Shown: one piece after another, positions 6,480 through 13,755 of the stretch
Layout of the letters: every line of letters begins with the position of its first letter
How positions within the stretch are numbered: position 1 is the stretch's first letter
Assembly: GCA_047974765.1 (NCBI GenBank)
Contig: JBKECP010000035.1
Span: 1-21,192, forward strand
Source: JBKECP01 sp047974765
Lineage (GTDB): Bacteria; Pseudomonadota; Gammaproteobacteria; Pseudomonadales; Halieaceae
DNA length: 21,192 nucleotides
Direction of reading: 5' to 3'
Program-made: the position numbers and the translations under genes
The notes under the pieces: generated by a model
What the model was told of the DNA's origin: nothing
Seen by the model: the letters and a program-made list of their open reading frames with translations, nothing else
Database searches by the model: none

Positions 6480-7324
6480 GATATGTCCGAGTGTAGTTGC
6501 AGCTGTGATAATTCGTTCAAAAAGTGCTGGCAAATTTTGATGATTTGTCGACAAACCCCGTGGGCCTTCCAGATAAAAAACAATTTATCATCAACAATTT
6601 CAACGTCGAATGCCGGACTTTTGTCGATGAGTATTGCCATAACCTCAGGTGTAAGTACGGTGCGTACATCGTGCTCATATCCCTTTGGTGCATAAAGCGT
6701 AAAATATTTATCAAAATCCTCCCCAAGCGATATTTTTTGTCTGCGTGTGAATACTTTTGGAAGGTTGCTGATTGCTATACCAAACAGCGATGTATCGTTT
6801 TGTTTTGCATCCAGAAGCATGTGTGGCAGCTTTTGTGATAGTGGAATGCTGACATATAACCAGTGGAGAGTTTGATTATTTTTGTCATGCTTTATCGTAT
6901 AGCTTATGGAGCCAACAGCAAAAGATATATCAGCGTGTGTTACGTAGATGGTGTCGTCGGCACAATGAAAATGCCCAAGCTCAAAAATAAAACCACCGGT
7001 TGGTACTGGGCTTTTATGCTCGTATTTCCAGTTGTTTGCTCGACTGAATATCCAAAGCCGAAGTGAATAATCAAGCAGTTTATTGGTTTTTAATTTTTCT
7101 ACTAATAAGATACTTGCAACAATAAAAAGAATTAATATGATGTTGATCGGTGTTATAAATAATGTCATGCCCCACAGCGCTGCGCCTGCCAAAATTACCA
7201 GTATCCAGCGGTTTATTTGTACTTTTTCTTTCCGGTCAAATGTATTTAAAAATATCTCACGCTCTACCGGGGTTACCTTTTTGCTTAACGGTGCGTAATT
7301 GATCTGACCGGTGGTTTTCTGCAT
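6476..7324 (-). CDS. Two-TM membrane protein, DUF3137-like
   Basis: 282 residues from ATG 7324. After a polar N-terminus there are two adjacent membrane segments (INRWILVILAGAALWGMTLF, then the ITPINIILILFIVASILLV region) separated by a very short turn, then about 190 soluble residues. The C-terminal part contains FDKYFTLYAPKGYEHDV..LTPEVMAILIDKSPAFDVEIVDDKLFF, reminiscent of DUF3137-type uncharacterised membrane proteins; this recognition is from memory and moderate. The open frame extends upstream to 7711 but there it runs antisense to the oxidoreductase gene and loses protein-like composition, so 7324 is preferred, though no strong SD is visible. It sits inside the hydroxyproline locus with no evident link to it, and its AT-rich composition differs from its neighbours. 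Confidence 0.65.
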   Translation of the reverse strand: MQKTTGQINYAPLSKKVTPVEREIFLNTFDRKEKVQINRWILVILAGAALWGMTLFITPINIILILFIVASILLVEKLKTNKLLDYSLRLWIFSRANNWKYEHKSPVPTGGFIFELGHFHCADDTIYVTHADISFAVGSISYTIKHDKNNQTLHWLYVSIPLSQKLPHMLLDAKQNDTSLFGIAISNLPKVFTRRQKISLGEDFDKYFTLYAPKGYEHDVRTVLTPEVMAILIDKSPAFDVEIVDDKLFFIWKAHGVCRQIIKICQHFLNELSQLQLHSDIS

Positions 7325-7428
7325 GAGTTTAAATTGCCAGTTTTTATTGAGGCCGATGGAATACTGTTTTTGCCGATCAATCAGGATCGTGAACCCTTGA
7401 ATCCTCAGAGACGACCGTGCTACTGTCG

Positions 7429-7451
7429 GACAAATTTGTTTTTGTGCACAA
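7429..7451. promoter_or_regulatory. Candidate operators upstream of the D-amino-acid dehydrogenase gene
   Basis: TTGTGCACAA (7442-7451) is a perfect 10-bp palindrome 39 bases before the start of the oxidoreductase gene, and it fits the pattern TTGTRYRCAA shared with the site at 6143-6152. A second perfect palindrome, ACAAATTTGT (7429-7438), lies just upstream. They are in the 166-base divergent spacer and may bind the GntR/FCD regulator. No convincing -35/-10 pair could be read nearby. Confidence 0.45.
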
Positions 7452-7490
7452 TAAATAGTTGTGTGTGACCTGTCAAATATGAGGCAGTCC

Positions 7491-8792
7491 ATGAGTGTGA
7501 GGTCAGTTGATACGGTGGTTGTCGGCGCAGGTATTATCGGCACCTGTATTGCTGAACGCTTGCAATACGAAGGTACACAGGTGCTGCTGCTGGATCGTGA
7601 GGGCGTTGGTGGAGGTTGCTCCGGTGGCAATGCGGGCCACTTTGCCACTGATGTGGTACTGCCGCTGGCCAATCCGCAGACGCTGTTGGCTCTGCCAAAA
7701 ATGCTGTTCAATCCACTCGGTCCGCTGCGGCTTCGCGGGCGCTATTTACCGCGCATGCTGCCCTGGTTACTGCGCTTTGCAGTGGCCGCCCTGCCAGCAC
7801 CGGCGCGAGCCTCCACCCAGGCTTTGCGGGCGCTGAATAGTCGCTCTATCAAAAGTTTCGAGCGTCTGCTCGATCGCACTGGCCTGCAGGATCTGATGAC
7901 CCAGCGGGGCGCCATCACCCTCTATGAATCGGCTGCCAGCCGGGATCGTCACCGCCATACAGTACAGCTGTTGCGTGACTATGGGGTGGTTGTACAGGAG
8001 CACAGTGGCGATGAACTGCGCGAACTGGAACCAGCCCTCACTGCGGCTGTTGACAGTGGACTGCTGTTTCCGAACACGGCCCACACTGTCAACCCGTTGC
8101 GGTTGACCCGTGAGTTGGCAGCATATTTTTCAGCGGCTGGTGGTGAAATCATTACCGGTAGCGCTGGTGAAGTACAAAGCCTGTACCCCGGTGGTGATAC
8201 CGGTACTGAGGTGGAGCTTGGTCTGGCCACTGGTGAGTGTCTGCGGGCGCAGCGGGTGGTGGTGGCTGCCGGTGCTTACAGTGGCCACCTATTGCGATCA
8301 CTCGGTTTGTGTGTTCCGCTGGAGACTGAGCGTGGCTATCATCTGATGTTGCCGACGATGCGCCAGGGGCTGATACAAAGTGGCCTGTCGCGGCCGGTGA
8401 CCTCTCATGAGCGCTCTTTTGTGATGACACCGATGGAAGAGGGTCTGCGCCTGGCGGGCACCGTTGAGCTGGCTGGCCTGGACGCCGCCCCTGATTATCG
8501 TCGTGCCGATATTTTGCTGGACCACGCTCGTCATTTGTTGCGGGAAGTCAATCCGGCTGGCGCCACGCGCTGGCTGGGGCGGCGGCCTTCGTTGCCGGAT
8601 TCACTGCCGGTCATTGGTCCAGCTCCGGGCGCGCCGCAGCTGATGCTCGCCTTTGGTCACCAACATCTGGGCCTGACTCAGGCAGCCGTTACGGCTGAGC
8701 TGGTGGTGGATATGATGATGAGACGTAAGCCGAAATTTGATCCGGCTCCCTACCGTGTGGAGCGTTTTTGGGGTGTAAAAAGGTGTATGTGA
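7491..8792 (+). CDS. lhpB: FAD-dependent D-amino-acid dehydrogenase, probable cis-4-hydroxy-D-proline dehydrogenase
   Basis: A 433-residue DAO/DadA-family flavoprotein. The N-terminal Rossmann motif VVVGAGIIG (GxGxxG at 12-17) is followed by an acidic FAD-ribose region (LLLDRE) and GGGCSGGNAGHF. The middle has a second FAD-contact strand (VVVAAGAYS), then ERGYHLMLP; the C-terminus has the family RRPSLPDSLPVIG and FGHQHLGLT motifs. Next to a hydroxyproline epimerase and a deaminase it most likely oxidises cis-4-hydroxy-D-proline to 1-pyrroline-4-hydroxy-2-carboxylate, passing electrons to the respiratory chain. A general D-amino-acid dehydrogenase is the alternative. The start at ATG 7491 is chosen for GAGG (7481-7484) 6 bases upstream and for fit to the family; GTG 7461 and ATG 7479 are possible. 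It is divergent from the membrane-protein pair. Confidence 0.85.
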   Translation: MSVRSVDTVVVGAGIIGTCIAERLQYEGTQVLLLDREGVGGGCSGGNAGHFATDVVLPLANPQTLLALPKMLFNPLGPLRLRGRYLPRMLPWLLRFAVAALPAPARASTQALRALNSRSIKSFERLLDRTGLQDLMTQRGAITLYESAASRDRHRHTVQLLRDYGVVVQEHSGDELRELEPALTAAVDSGLLFPNTAHTVNPLRLTRELAAYFSAAGGEIITGSAGEVQSLYPGGDTGTEVELGLATGECLRAQRVVVAAGAYSGHLLRSLGLCVPLETERGYHLMLPTMRQGLIQSGLSRPVTSHERSFVMTPMEEGLRLAGTVELAGLDAAPDYRRADILLDHARHLLREVNPAGATRWLGRRPSLPDSLPVIGPAPGAPQLMLAFGHQHLGLTQAAVTAELVVDMMMRRKPKFDPAPYRVERFWGVKRCM

Positions 8793-8947
8793 TCTGCCTG
8801 CAACTTTACAGCGATTCAGCCTGTTACTGCTGTGCCTGTTCGCTTTGACAGTATCGGCAGGCGAGGCTCCGTAAAATCAGTGATAAGGTTTTTGAAAGTG
8901 ACTTGTTTATATCTGTCTGTAGATAGCACTATTGTGGAAATGCTGCC

Positions 8948-9826
8948 ATGACAATCACTGAACAGATCAAGTCTGATCTGGCCCGTCATCTGCAACAGGG
9001 TGAGGCGGGCTTGCCCTGCAAGCTGACATTAAATGCTCTGGCGCGGCACTATAAAGTCAGTATGACACCGGTTCGCATGGCGGTGGATGATCTGATTAAG
9101 CAGGGCGTTATTCGCCGCCTCGATAATGGCCGTTTGTATCCTGGGGATTCAGACTCGGCCACTGATTCGATCACCCTGGATGTGTTTGCTGATGAGCCCG
9201 TTGCCATACCCCGTTATTTTGAGCTTGAAGCATTTATTCGTCGTGAAGTGGTGCAACGCAGTTTGCGGCAGGACCGGAGCTTTTTACGCGAACAGGCAAC
9301 TGCACAACAATTTGATATTGGCCGCACGGCTGTACGGCAGGTTTTTTCACGCCTTGCCGGTGCGGGCATCCTTGAACATGTGCCCCGGCGTGGCTGGCAA
9401 GTCAAACCTTATAGCGCGAGTGACATGGTGGATTATCTGGTGGTGCGTGAAACTCTGGAGTTGAAGGCTATCGACCTGGCGCGGGACCGCTTTGTCACCG
9501 ACGAACTGGAAGCCCTGTGGCAGGCTAACCAGCCTGATCAAAGCCATATCCCCAGGCTCGATTTTGATCTGCATGATTACTGGATCGAGCGGTGTGGCAA
9601 TCACTATATTCAGGTATTTTTCAAACGCTATAGCGAGTTTTATAACACTCTGTTCAACAGTGCGGTGCTTGATGATAATGTTAAATCTGATATGGCACAG
9701 GAGCATTGCGAGATCATCGCCGCACTATTGGTGAAAGATTGGCGGGGTGCGCGCAGAACACTCTCCCGGCATATTGCAGACCAGAAGAATAATGTAGAGC
9801 GGCTGCTGATTTCTCTACGTGATTAA
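8948..9826 (+). CDS. GntR-family regulator (FCD type) with two winged-helix domains
   Basis: 292 residues. The second half is a standard FadR/FCD regulator: winged helix at about 90-153 (QATAQQFDIGRTAVRQVFSR, then LAGAGILEHVPRRGWQV), then a helical FCD ligand domain with probable metal ligands Asp205, His209, His253 and His275. Unusually, residues about 1-66 form another GntR-like helix-turn-helix with wing (LTLNALARHYKVSMTPVRMA, then DDLIKQGVIRRLDNGRLYPG). The order is therefore HTH-HTH-FCD. It lies 155 bases after the dehydrogenase gene and probably controls the hydroxyproline genes; a GntR regulator of this pathway (HypR) is known in Sinorhizobium. The SD is weak (GGAA about 10 bases upstream). 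Its stop is one base from the yggX stop on the other strand. Confidence 0.85.
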   Translation: MTITEQIKSDLARHLQQGEAGLPCKLTLNALARHYKVSMTPVRMAVDDLIKQGVIRRLDNGRLYPGDSDSATDSITLDVFADEPVAIPRYFELEAFIRREVVQRSLRQDRSFLREQATAQQFDIGRTAVRQVFSRLAGAGILEHVPRRGWQVKPYSASDMVDYLVVRETLELKAIDLARDRFVTDELEALWQANQPDQSHIPRLDFDLHDYWIERCGNHYIQVFFKRYSEFYNTLFNSAVLDDNVKSDMAQEHCEIIAALLVKDWRGARRTLSRHIADQKNNVERLLISLRD

Positions 9827-9827
9827 A

Positions 9828-10100
9828 TTATCTGGATGGTGGTATATAACCCTCAGCCTTGTCGTAATCTTCACCGGTCAGGAATTTGTCCATCTCTCCC
9901 TGCAGGTATTTGCGGGTTTTCGGGTCCATCAGGCTGAGCTGATTTTCATTGATTAACATGGTTTGCTGAGCCTGCCATTCCTGCCAGGCTTTTTTCGATA
10001 CATTATCAAAGATGTCTTGACCCTTGGGGCCGGGATAGGGTGGTGTGTCCAGACCTTCCAGATCTTGCTGGTATTTACGGCAGAAGACAGTGCGGCTCAT
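9828..10100 (-). CDS. yggX: Fe(2+)-trafficking protein YggX
   Basis: A 90-residue protein matching the YggX family over its full length: MSRTVFCRKYQ start with the conserved Cys7, GLDTPPYPGPKG, and the QEWQ..QTMLINE region through MDPKTRKYLQGEMDKF. YggX is a small cytoplasmic protein linked to iron handling and protection of Fe-S clusters from oxidation. It follows mutY by 29 bases on the same strand, the usual mutY-yggX operon; MutY is itself an Fe-S enzyme. The SD AGGA is about 7 bases before the ATG. It is convergent with the GntR gene (stops one base apart) and no terminator is visible between them. Confidence 0.96.
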   Translation of the reverse strand: MSRTVFCRKYQQDLEGLDTPPYPGPKGQDIFDNVSKKAWQEWQAQQTMLINENQLSLMDPKTRKYLQGEMDKFLTGEDYDKAEGYIPPSR

Positions 10101-10129
10101 AGTGTATCCTGAATTAGTTTTTGCTGAAG

Positions 10130-11179
10130 TTAGTGCCTCTCGGCGGCCTCCAGCAATCGTGCAACCGGTGCGGCCAAACCGACTCGGGGTGGTTGTTCTC
10201 TGTTATACCAGAGCTGCCGGTCAGAGGCCATGACGGCACGAGGGCTGGCTGGCAGACGAACAATCAGTGGCTGTATATCCAGATGATAGTGACTGAAAGT
10301 GTGGCGAAAGCCAGTGATCAGGCTAATGTGTTCTGGTTCCAGCGACCACAGATCAAGGCAGTGTTGACTGGCTTTTGTCAGATTGTCCAGTTCAGGAAAG
10401 CACCACAAACCGCCCCAGATACCGTTGGCGGGGCGTTGCTCCAGATAGATCTCGCCCTCGCAGTTGAGAGCCATCAACATAATGCTTTGTCGTACGGGTA
10501 ATACCTTTTTGGGTTTGCGGCCTGGATAATTTGCCTGTGTACCGTGCCTGTAAGCACTGCAATCAGACTGCACCGGACAGTCACCGCAACGCGGTTGGCT
10601 GCGGCTGCACAGGGTAGCCCCGAGATCCATGATTGCCTGGCTGTAATCGGCGCAACGCCAACGGGGGGTGTAGTGTTCGGCAATGTCCCATAGTTGTCGC
10701 TGCACCACTGTTTGTCCCGGCCAGCCTGTTATTTCACGATGACGGGCCAGAACCCGCTTGACGTTGCCATCAAGGATGAGTGCGCGCTGATCAAAAGCGA
10801 TACTGACAATAGCGCCAGCGGTGGAGCGACCAATGCCAGGCAACTGTACCAGCGCATCGACACCGTTTGGGAATTCGCCTTTGTAATCTTCACAGATTTG
10901 TCGGGCGGCTTTATGCAGGTTGCGTGCACGGGCATAGTAGCCCAGACCGGTCCACAGATGTAACACCGCGTCGATGGGGGCGGCTGCCAGCGCCTGAACA
11001 TTGGGCAGAGCCATCATAAAGCGCTCGAAATAAGGAATGACAGTTTTTACCTGGGTTTGCTGTAGCATGATTTCAGATACCCATACCCGATAGGGGCTGA
11101 TCGGATGCTGCCAGGGCAAATCGTGGCGACCGTGCTGGTCAAACCAGCGAAGCAGTCGTGGTGCAAAATTGGTAGTCAT
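10130..11179 (-). CDS. mutY: Adenine DNA glycosylase MutY
   Basis: A 349-residue MutY of normal length. It removes adenine mispaired with 8-oxoguanine. Seen: EIMLQQTQV with catalytic Glu36, the helix-hairpin-helix LPGIGRSTAGAI (about 113-124), catalytic Asp137 in ILDGNVKRV, and the [4Fe-4S] loop with Cys191, Cys198, Cys201 and Cys207 in the C-x6-C-x2-C-x5-C pattern. The C-terminal third is the NUDIX-like 8-oxoG recognition domain (for example FRHTFSHYHLDIQ). The start at ATG 11179 fits the family, though the SD is poor. The leader region upstream contains two copies of a 14-base repeat (11185-11226) linked to the nearby RAYT gene, which may affect mutY expression. Confidence 0.97.
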   Translation of the reverse strand: MTTNFAPRLLRWFDQHGRHDLPWQHPISPYRVWVSEIMLQQTQVKTVIPYFERFMMALPNVQALAAAPIDAVLHLWTGLGYYARARNLHKAARQICEDYKGEFPNGVDALVQLPGIGRSTAGAIVSIAFDQRALILDGNVKRVLARHREITGWPGQTVVQRQLWDIAEHYTPRWRCADYSQAIMDLGATLCSRSQPRCGDCPVQSDCSAYRHGTQANYPGRKPKKVLPVRQSIMLMALNCEGEIYLEQRPANGIWGGLWCFPELDNLTKASQHCLDLWSLEPEHISLITGFRHTFSHYHLDIQPLIVRLPASPRAVMASDRQLWYNREQPPRVGLAAPVARLLEAAERH

Positions 11180-11184
11180 GGCAT

Positions 11185-11226
11185 GGGACAGGCATTGTGG
11201 TCAAGGGGCATTGGGACAGGCATTGT
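11185..11226. repeat. Two direct copies of GGGACAGGCATTGT
   Basis: GGGACAGGCATTGT occurs at 11185-11198 and again at 11213-11226, 28 bases apart, between mutY and the RAYT transposase gene. A 12-base core (GGGACAGGCATT) recurs inverted at 13941-13952 on the far side of the mobile zone. The placement suggests repeats recognised or spread by the neighbouring RAYT. Confidence 0.7.
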
Positions 11227-11313
11227 CTTTTCTGTCAAATCCGATCAGTAGGTTGAAAACCAGCTTACAACAATCGAAGCTGTACTCACCCAGCTCAGTC
11301 TATATGTTTTCCA

Positions 11314-12255
11314 ATGACAACGCCGCGCAAACAGCAAGTTAATAAAAACAACACACCCTATTATCACTGCATGGCGCGCTGTGTACGCCGGGCCTTTTTG
11401 TGTGGGCAGGATGAGTTATCTGGAAAATCTTATGAACACCGCAGGCAATGGATTGTTGAGCGGCTATACTGGCTTACCTCTATCTTTGCCATCGATATTT
11501 GTGCTTATGCCATTATGAGTAATCACTACCATTTGGTGTTGCACCTTAGCTCCAGTAAAGACTGGTCTGACAAAGAGGTTATCTCACGCTGGCTACAACT
11601 TTATAAAGGTCCTCTACTGGCACAGCACTTTCTCGCAGGCAATTGCCTCAGTGAGATACAACAGAAAACCCTTTCCAATATGGTCGCTATTTGGCGAAGC
11701 AGGCTTGAAGATCTCAGTTGGTTTATGAAGTGTCTCAATGAAGATATCGCTCGCAAGGCCAATGCGGAAGATGAGTGTCGTGGGCATTTTTGGGAGGCCC
11801 GCTTTAAATCTCAGGCGCTATTGAGTGATGAGGCCCTGTTAACGTGCATGGCCTATGTGGACTTGAATCCCATACGGGCTGGGATAGTTGACACGCCAGA
11901 GGATTCTGACTACACCAGCCTGCAAGTGCGCCTCAAGCCAGCAGTTAATAGGGAAATTCAAGAAGCACTTCACAAGCATTATTCCCACACCTTTAAACAA
12001 CTGCCAATAAAATTGTTATTTGGCTTTGAATCTCCAGATGACCCGTCTCCAGATCTTGGTATTCCTTGTTCTGCCAAGGCTTATATAGAACTTGTTGATT
12101 GGAGCGGGCGGCAGATGCGAGCGGACAAACATGGCTTGATACCTGATAATTTACCTACTATCTTTGAACGCTTGCACACTGAGGTGGAAGAATGGCTTGC
12201 GGGTACACAACAATTTGAGCGGTTATATCATCGACGATTTCGAAAAATAGCCTGA
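11314..12255 (+). CDS. REP-associated tyrosine transposase (RAYT), HUH Y1 type
   Basis: A 313-residue Y1_Tnp/IS200-like transposase of the RAYT group. The N-terminal domain has YYHCMARCVRRAFLCG and the HUH metal motif NHYHLVLH (His71, His73) after CAYAIMS. The middle has WFMKCLNEDIARK, GHFWEARFKS and AYVDLNPIRAG, all typical of this group. RAYTs are single-copy domesticated-like relatives of IS200 transposases that cleave single-stranded REP-like sequences. No terminal hairpins mark it as a normal IS, and copies of GGGACAGGCATT flank its neighbourhood. The start is ATG 11314; no good SD is seen. The frame is intact, unlike the IS200-type gene beginning 149 bases downstream. Confidence 0.88.
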   Translation: MTTPRKQQVNKNNTPYYHCMARCVRRAFLCGQDELSGKSYEHRRQWIVERLYWLTSIFAIDICAYAIMSNHYHLVLHLSSSKDWSDKEVISRWLQLYKGPLLAQHFLAGNCLSEIQQKTLSNMVAIWRSRLEDLSWFMKCLNEDIARKANAEDECRGHFWEARFKSQALLSDEALLTCMAYVDLNPIRAGIVDTPEDSDYTSLQVRLKPAVNREIQEALHKHYSHTFKQLPIKLLFGFESPDDPSPDLGIPCSAKAYIELVDWSGRQMRADKHGLIPDNLPTIFERLHTEVEEWLAGTQQFERLYHRRFRKIA

Positions 12256-12341
12256 AAGCGTTTCTTGTATGATTTTTTTCTTCGAGTTCAGATAAAGAAA
12301 ATGAAAAAAATTTTCACTTTTTGTTTTTATAGTCCCTCATA

Positions 12342-12388
12342 GGGGATCCGTAAACCCCTCGCCTTTAGGCGACGGATGACGGATCCCC
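12342..12388 (+). repeat. IS left-end nested hairpins
   Basis: The outer stem GGGGATCCGT (12342-12351) pairs perfectly with ACGGATCCCC (12379-12388). Inside it is a second perfect hairpin TCGCCT / AGGCGA (12359-12372, loop TT). In IS200/IS605 elements such subterminal hairpins are what TnpA binds. The CCCC of the outer stem (12385-12388) could instead pair with GGGG (12399-12402) just before the tnpA ATG. Confidence 0.7.
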
Positions 12389-12403
12389 GGTTATGCCTGG
12401 GGC

Positions 12404-12832
12404 ATGGAAAATTACAAGAAAGGTACACGTACGGTCTGGGACTGCAAATACCACTTGGTTTGGACGACGAAGTACCGTTACGAGGTTCTGAGCGGTGATG
12501 TGGGGTTCTGGTGTAGAGCGTTATTGAGAGAAATAGCTCGAAGTAAGGAAATGACGATCTACGCGGGGTCGATCAACCGGGATCATGTGCATATGCTGAT
12601 GGGTATACCGCCGAATCTGTCGGTGTCGAAGGCGGTGTAATATCTGAAGGGGAAAAGTTCGCACAAGCTGCTGACGGAATACAGACAGCTACGCAAGCGG
12701 TATTGGGGTCAGTATCTCTGGGCCCGAGGGTATTGGGTGACGACAAGTGGCAATGTTACGGATGAAGTGTGGAAAGAGTACATCAAGAACCAGACGCCAC
12801 TGGAGCCGGACGATGACTTTCGTGTGGTGTAG
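12404..12832 (+). pseudogene. tnpA: IS200/IS605 TnpA interrupted by an in-frame TAA
   Basis: 143 codons long if read through, the normal size for IS200-type TnpA. The first part has WDCKYHLVWTTKYRYEVL and the HUH motif DHVHML (His61, His63). Codon 79 (12638-12640) is TAA, where relatives have Gln in SVSKAVQYLKG, so a single C-to-T change explains it. The same frame then continues cleanly through YLKGKSSHKLL to the catalytic Tyr126 (KEYIKNQ) and a TAG at 12830-12832. The break separates the HUH motif from the nucleophile, so no active enzyme is expected unless the stop is read through. GGGG at 12399-12402 is the only SD, one base from the ATG and possibly hidden in a hairpin. Confidence 0.9.
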
Positions 12833-12886
12833 CGACAGCCATCGGCCGAGTGGCCGATCAATCCGGCTTTTAGCCGTAACCTGAAG

Positions 12887-12907
12887 CCACCGGCTTTGAG
12901 CCGGTGG
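12887..12907 (+). repeat. IS right-end hairpin
   Basis: CCACCGGCT (12887-12895) and AGCCGGTGG (12899-12907) form a perfect 9-bp stem with a 3-base loop, 9 bases inside the inferred right boundary. Two smaller hairpins lie before it: ATCGGCC/GGCCGAT (12841-12858) and CGGCT/AGCCG (about 12864-12876). Confidence 0.75.
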
Positions 12908-12936
12908 AGTATTCACTTTTTACTCGGGGAATTATT

Positions 12937-13743
12937 ATGAAATTAAAGATTTGGGCCTCAATAGCTTGTTTTATCGCTTCGGTAGGTGCAATGGCACAGG
13001 ATATGGCGCGTTACCCTCTGTTGTTCAAAGCAGATCAGGGTATTGAGGTTGTGCTGGCTCCTGTTGAGGGCGGCCAGCAAGCTTTGGTGCGTGTCAGTGG
13101 CATTAATCATCCTATTGATGGCGTAGTATTCATGACACAGGCAATGCAGCGTGGCAGTGACGGTCAGGCCTGGGTGACAACTCTGGACGGCAGTGAGTTC
13201 AGTTTGTTGCAAAAGCAATCAAATCGCTATGGCAGAGGGGAGTACTATGCTGTCTATCTGCCGGGTCAGCGTGATGCAGTGCCCTTGTACTATGATGAGG
13301 ATGAGAGCAAAAGTCTCTCAGTAAACAGCATTAAAGATGCCTATGTAGGTCAGCAAAAAGATGGTGTGCAAGCAAGGTTGGCTCAGTTTGATCGTGACAA
13401 ACGTATCGTACAGACCCAGACTGGTTTGGATGAAATTGATGCCGCTGCAAGTGCGGCCTGCGGTACTACGGTAAAAACTGTGGTTAACTGGGCATCAGTC
13501 AACGATGATCAACTTAAGCGGCTTAGTATCAGAGGTTACTGTGGCAGTGTTGCCGACGAACTGGCTTCCATGTGCAGCAGTGAATCCACGTTCAAATCCA
13601 AGGCTGTGAAGCTGGGGCAGGTTAGTTGCCAGTTTGGCGCTGAGATGAAGCTGCGTGCGGAAGGTGATGGTCTGGAATTTACCACCCACCAGAAAGCTCC
13701 CAATCAGGCTGATTTTATCCGTCAGTTCCTGCGTAACCAGTAA
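12937..13743 (+). CDS. Secreted protein with four C-terminal cysteines, unknown
   Basis: 268 residues from ATG 12937, chosen because GGGGA (12926-12930) is 6 bases upstream and the product then begins with a clean signal peptide (MKLKIWASIACFIASVGAMA, cleavage after Ala20). An upstream in-frame start at 12904 lies inside the IS. The mature protein is about 248 residues, periplasmic or secreted. Residues 21-120 look beta-rich; the C-terminal part carries Cys175, Cys202, Cys213 and Cys231 in a helical region (CGTTVKTVVNW, LSIRGYCGSV, MCSS, VSCQFG), probably two disulfides. I do not recognise the family. The IS200-type element ends about 20 bases before the ATG, so the native promoter may have been cut off. 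Confidence 0.8.
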   Translation: MKLKIWASIACFIASVGAMAQDMARYPLLFKADQGIEVVLAPVEGGQQALVRVSGINHPIDGVVFMTQAMQRGSDGQAWVTTLDGSEFSLLQKQSNRYGRGEYYAVYLPGQRDAVPLYYDEDESKSLSVNSIKDAYVGQQKDGVQARLAQFDRDKRIVQTQTGLDEIDAAASAACGTTVKTVVNWASVNDDQLKRLSIRGYCGSVADELASMCSSESTFKSKAVKLGQVSCQFGAEMKLRAEGDGLEFTTHQKAPNQADFIRQFLRNQ

Positions 13744-13755
13744 CCTGACCTGCGC

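Larger units (their letters stand above)
12318..12916 (+). mobile_element. IS200/IS605-family element, about 600 bp, transposase broken
   Basis: The element contains an IS200-type tnpA pseudogene, a folded left end (12342-12388) and a right-end hairpin (12887-12907). TTCACTTTTT occurs on both sides (12313-12322 and 12912-12921). This fits an element inserted after a TTCAC target pentamer and ending in TTCAC, as IS200/IS605 elements insert 3' to a short fixed target without duplicating it. The boundaries are therefore inferred, good to a few bases. No tnpB or accessory gene is present. It lies 62 bases after the RAYT gene and ends 20 bases before the start of a secreted-protein gene. Confidence 0.7.

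Noticed and set aside
7325..7711. Upstream extension of the two-TM membrane-protein frame over the dehydrogenase gene.
   Set aside because: The composition (Ser/Pro/Thr-rich) is that of an antisense shadow of the dehydrogenase, and no start signal is present.
8796..8876. A short frame after the dehydrogenase gene that reads like a signal peptide (LQRFSLLLLCLFALTVSAG) and then stops.
   Set aside because: No ATG, GTG or TTG start and no SD in frame, and it ends right after the hydrophobic stretch. It could be a gene remnant but cannot be supported.
11314..12916. RAYT plus IS200-type gene as one composite IS605-like element (tnpA plus accessory gene).
   Set aside because: The RAYT lies outside the hairpin-marked ends and the repeated TTCACTTTTT edges, and RAYTs normally act as stand-alone genes.
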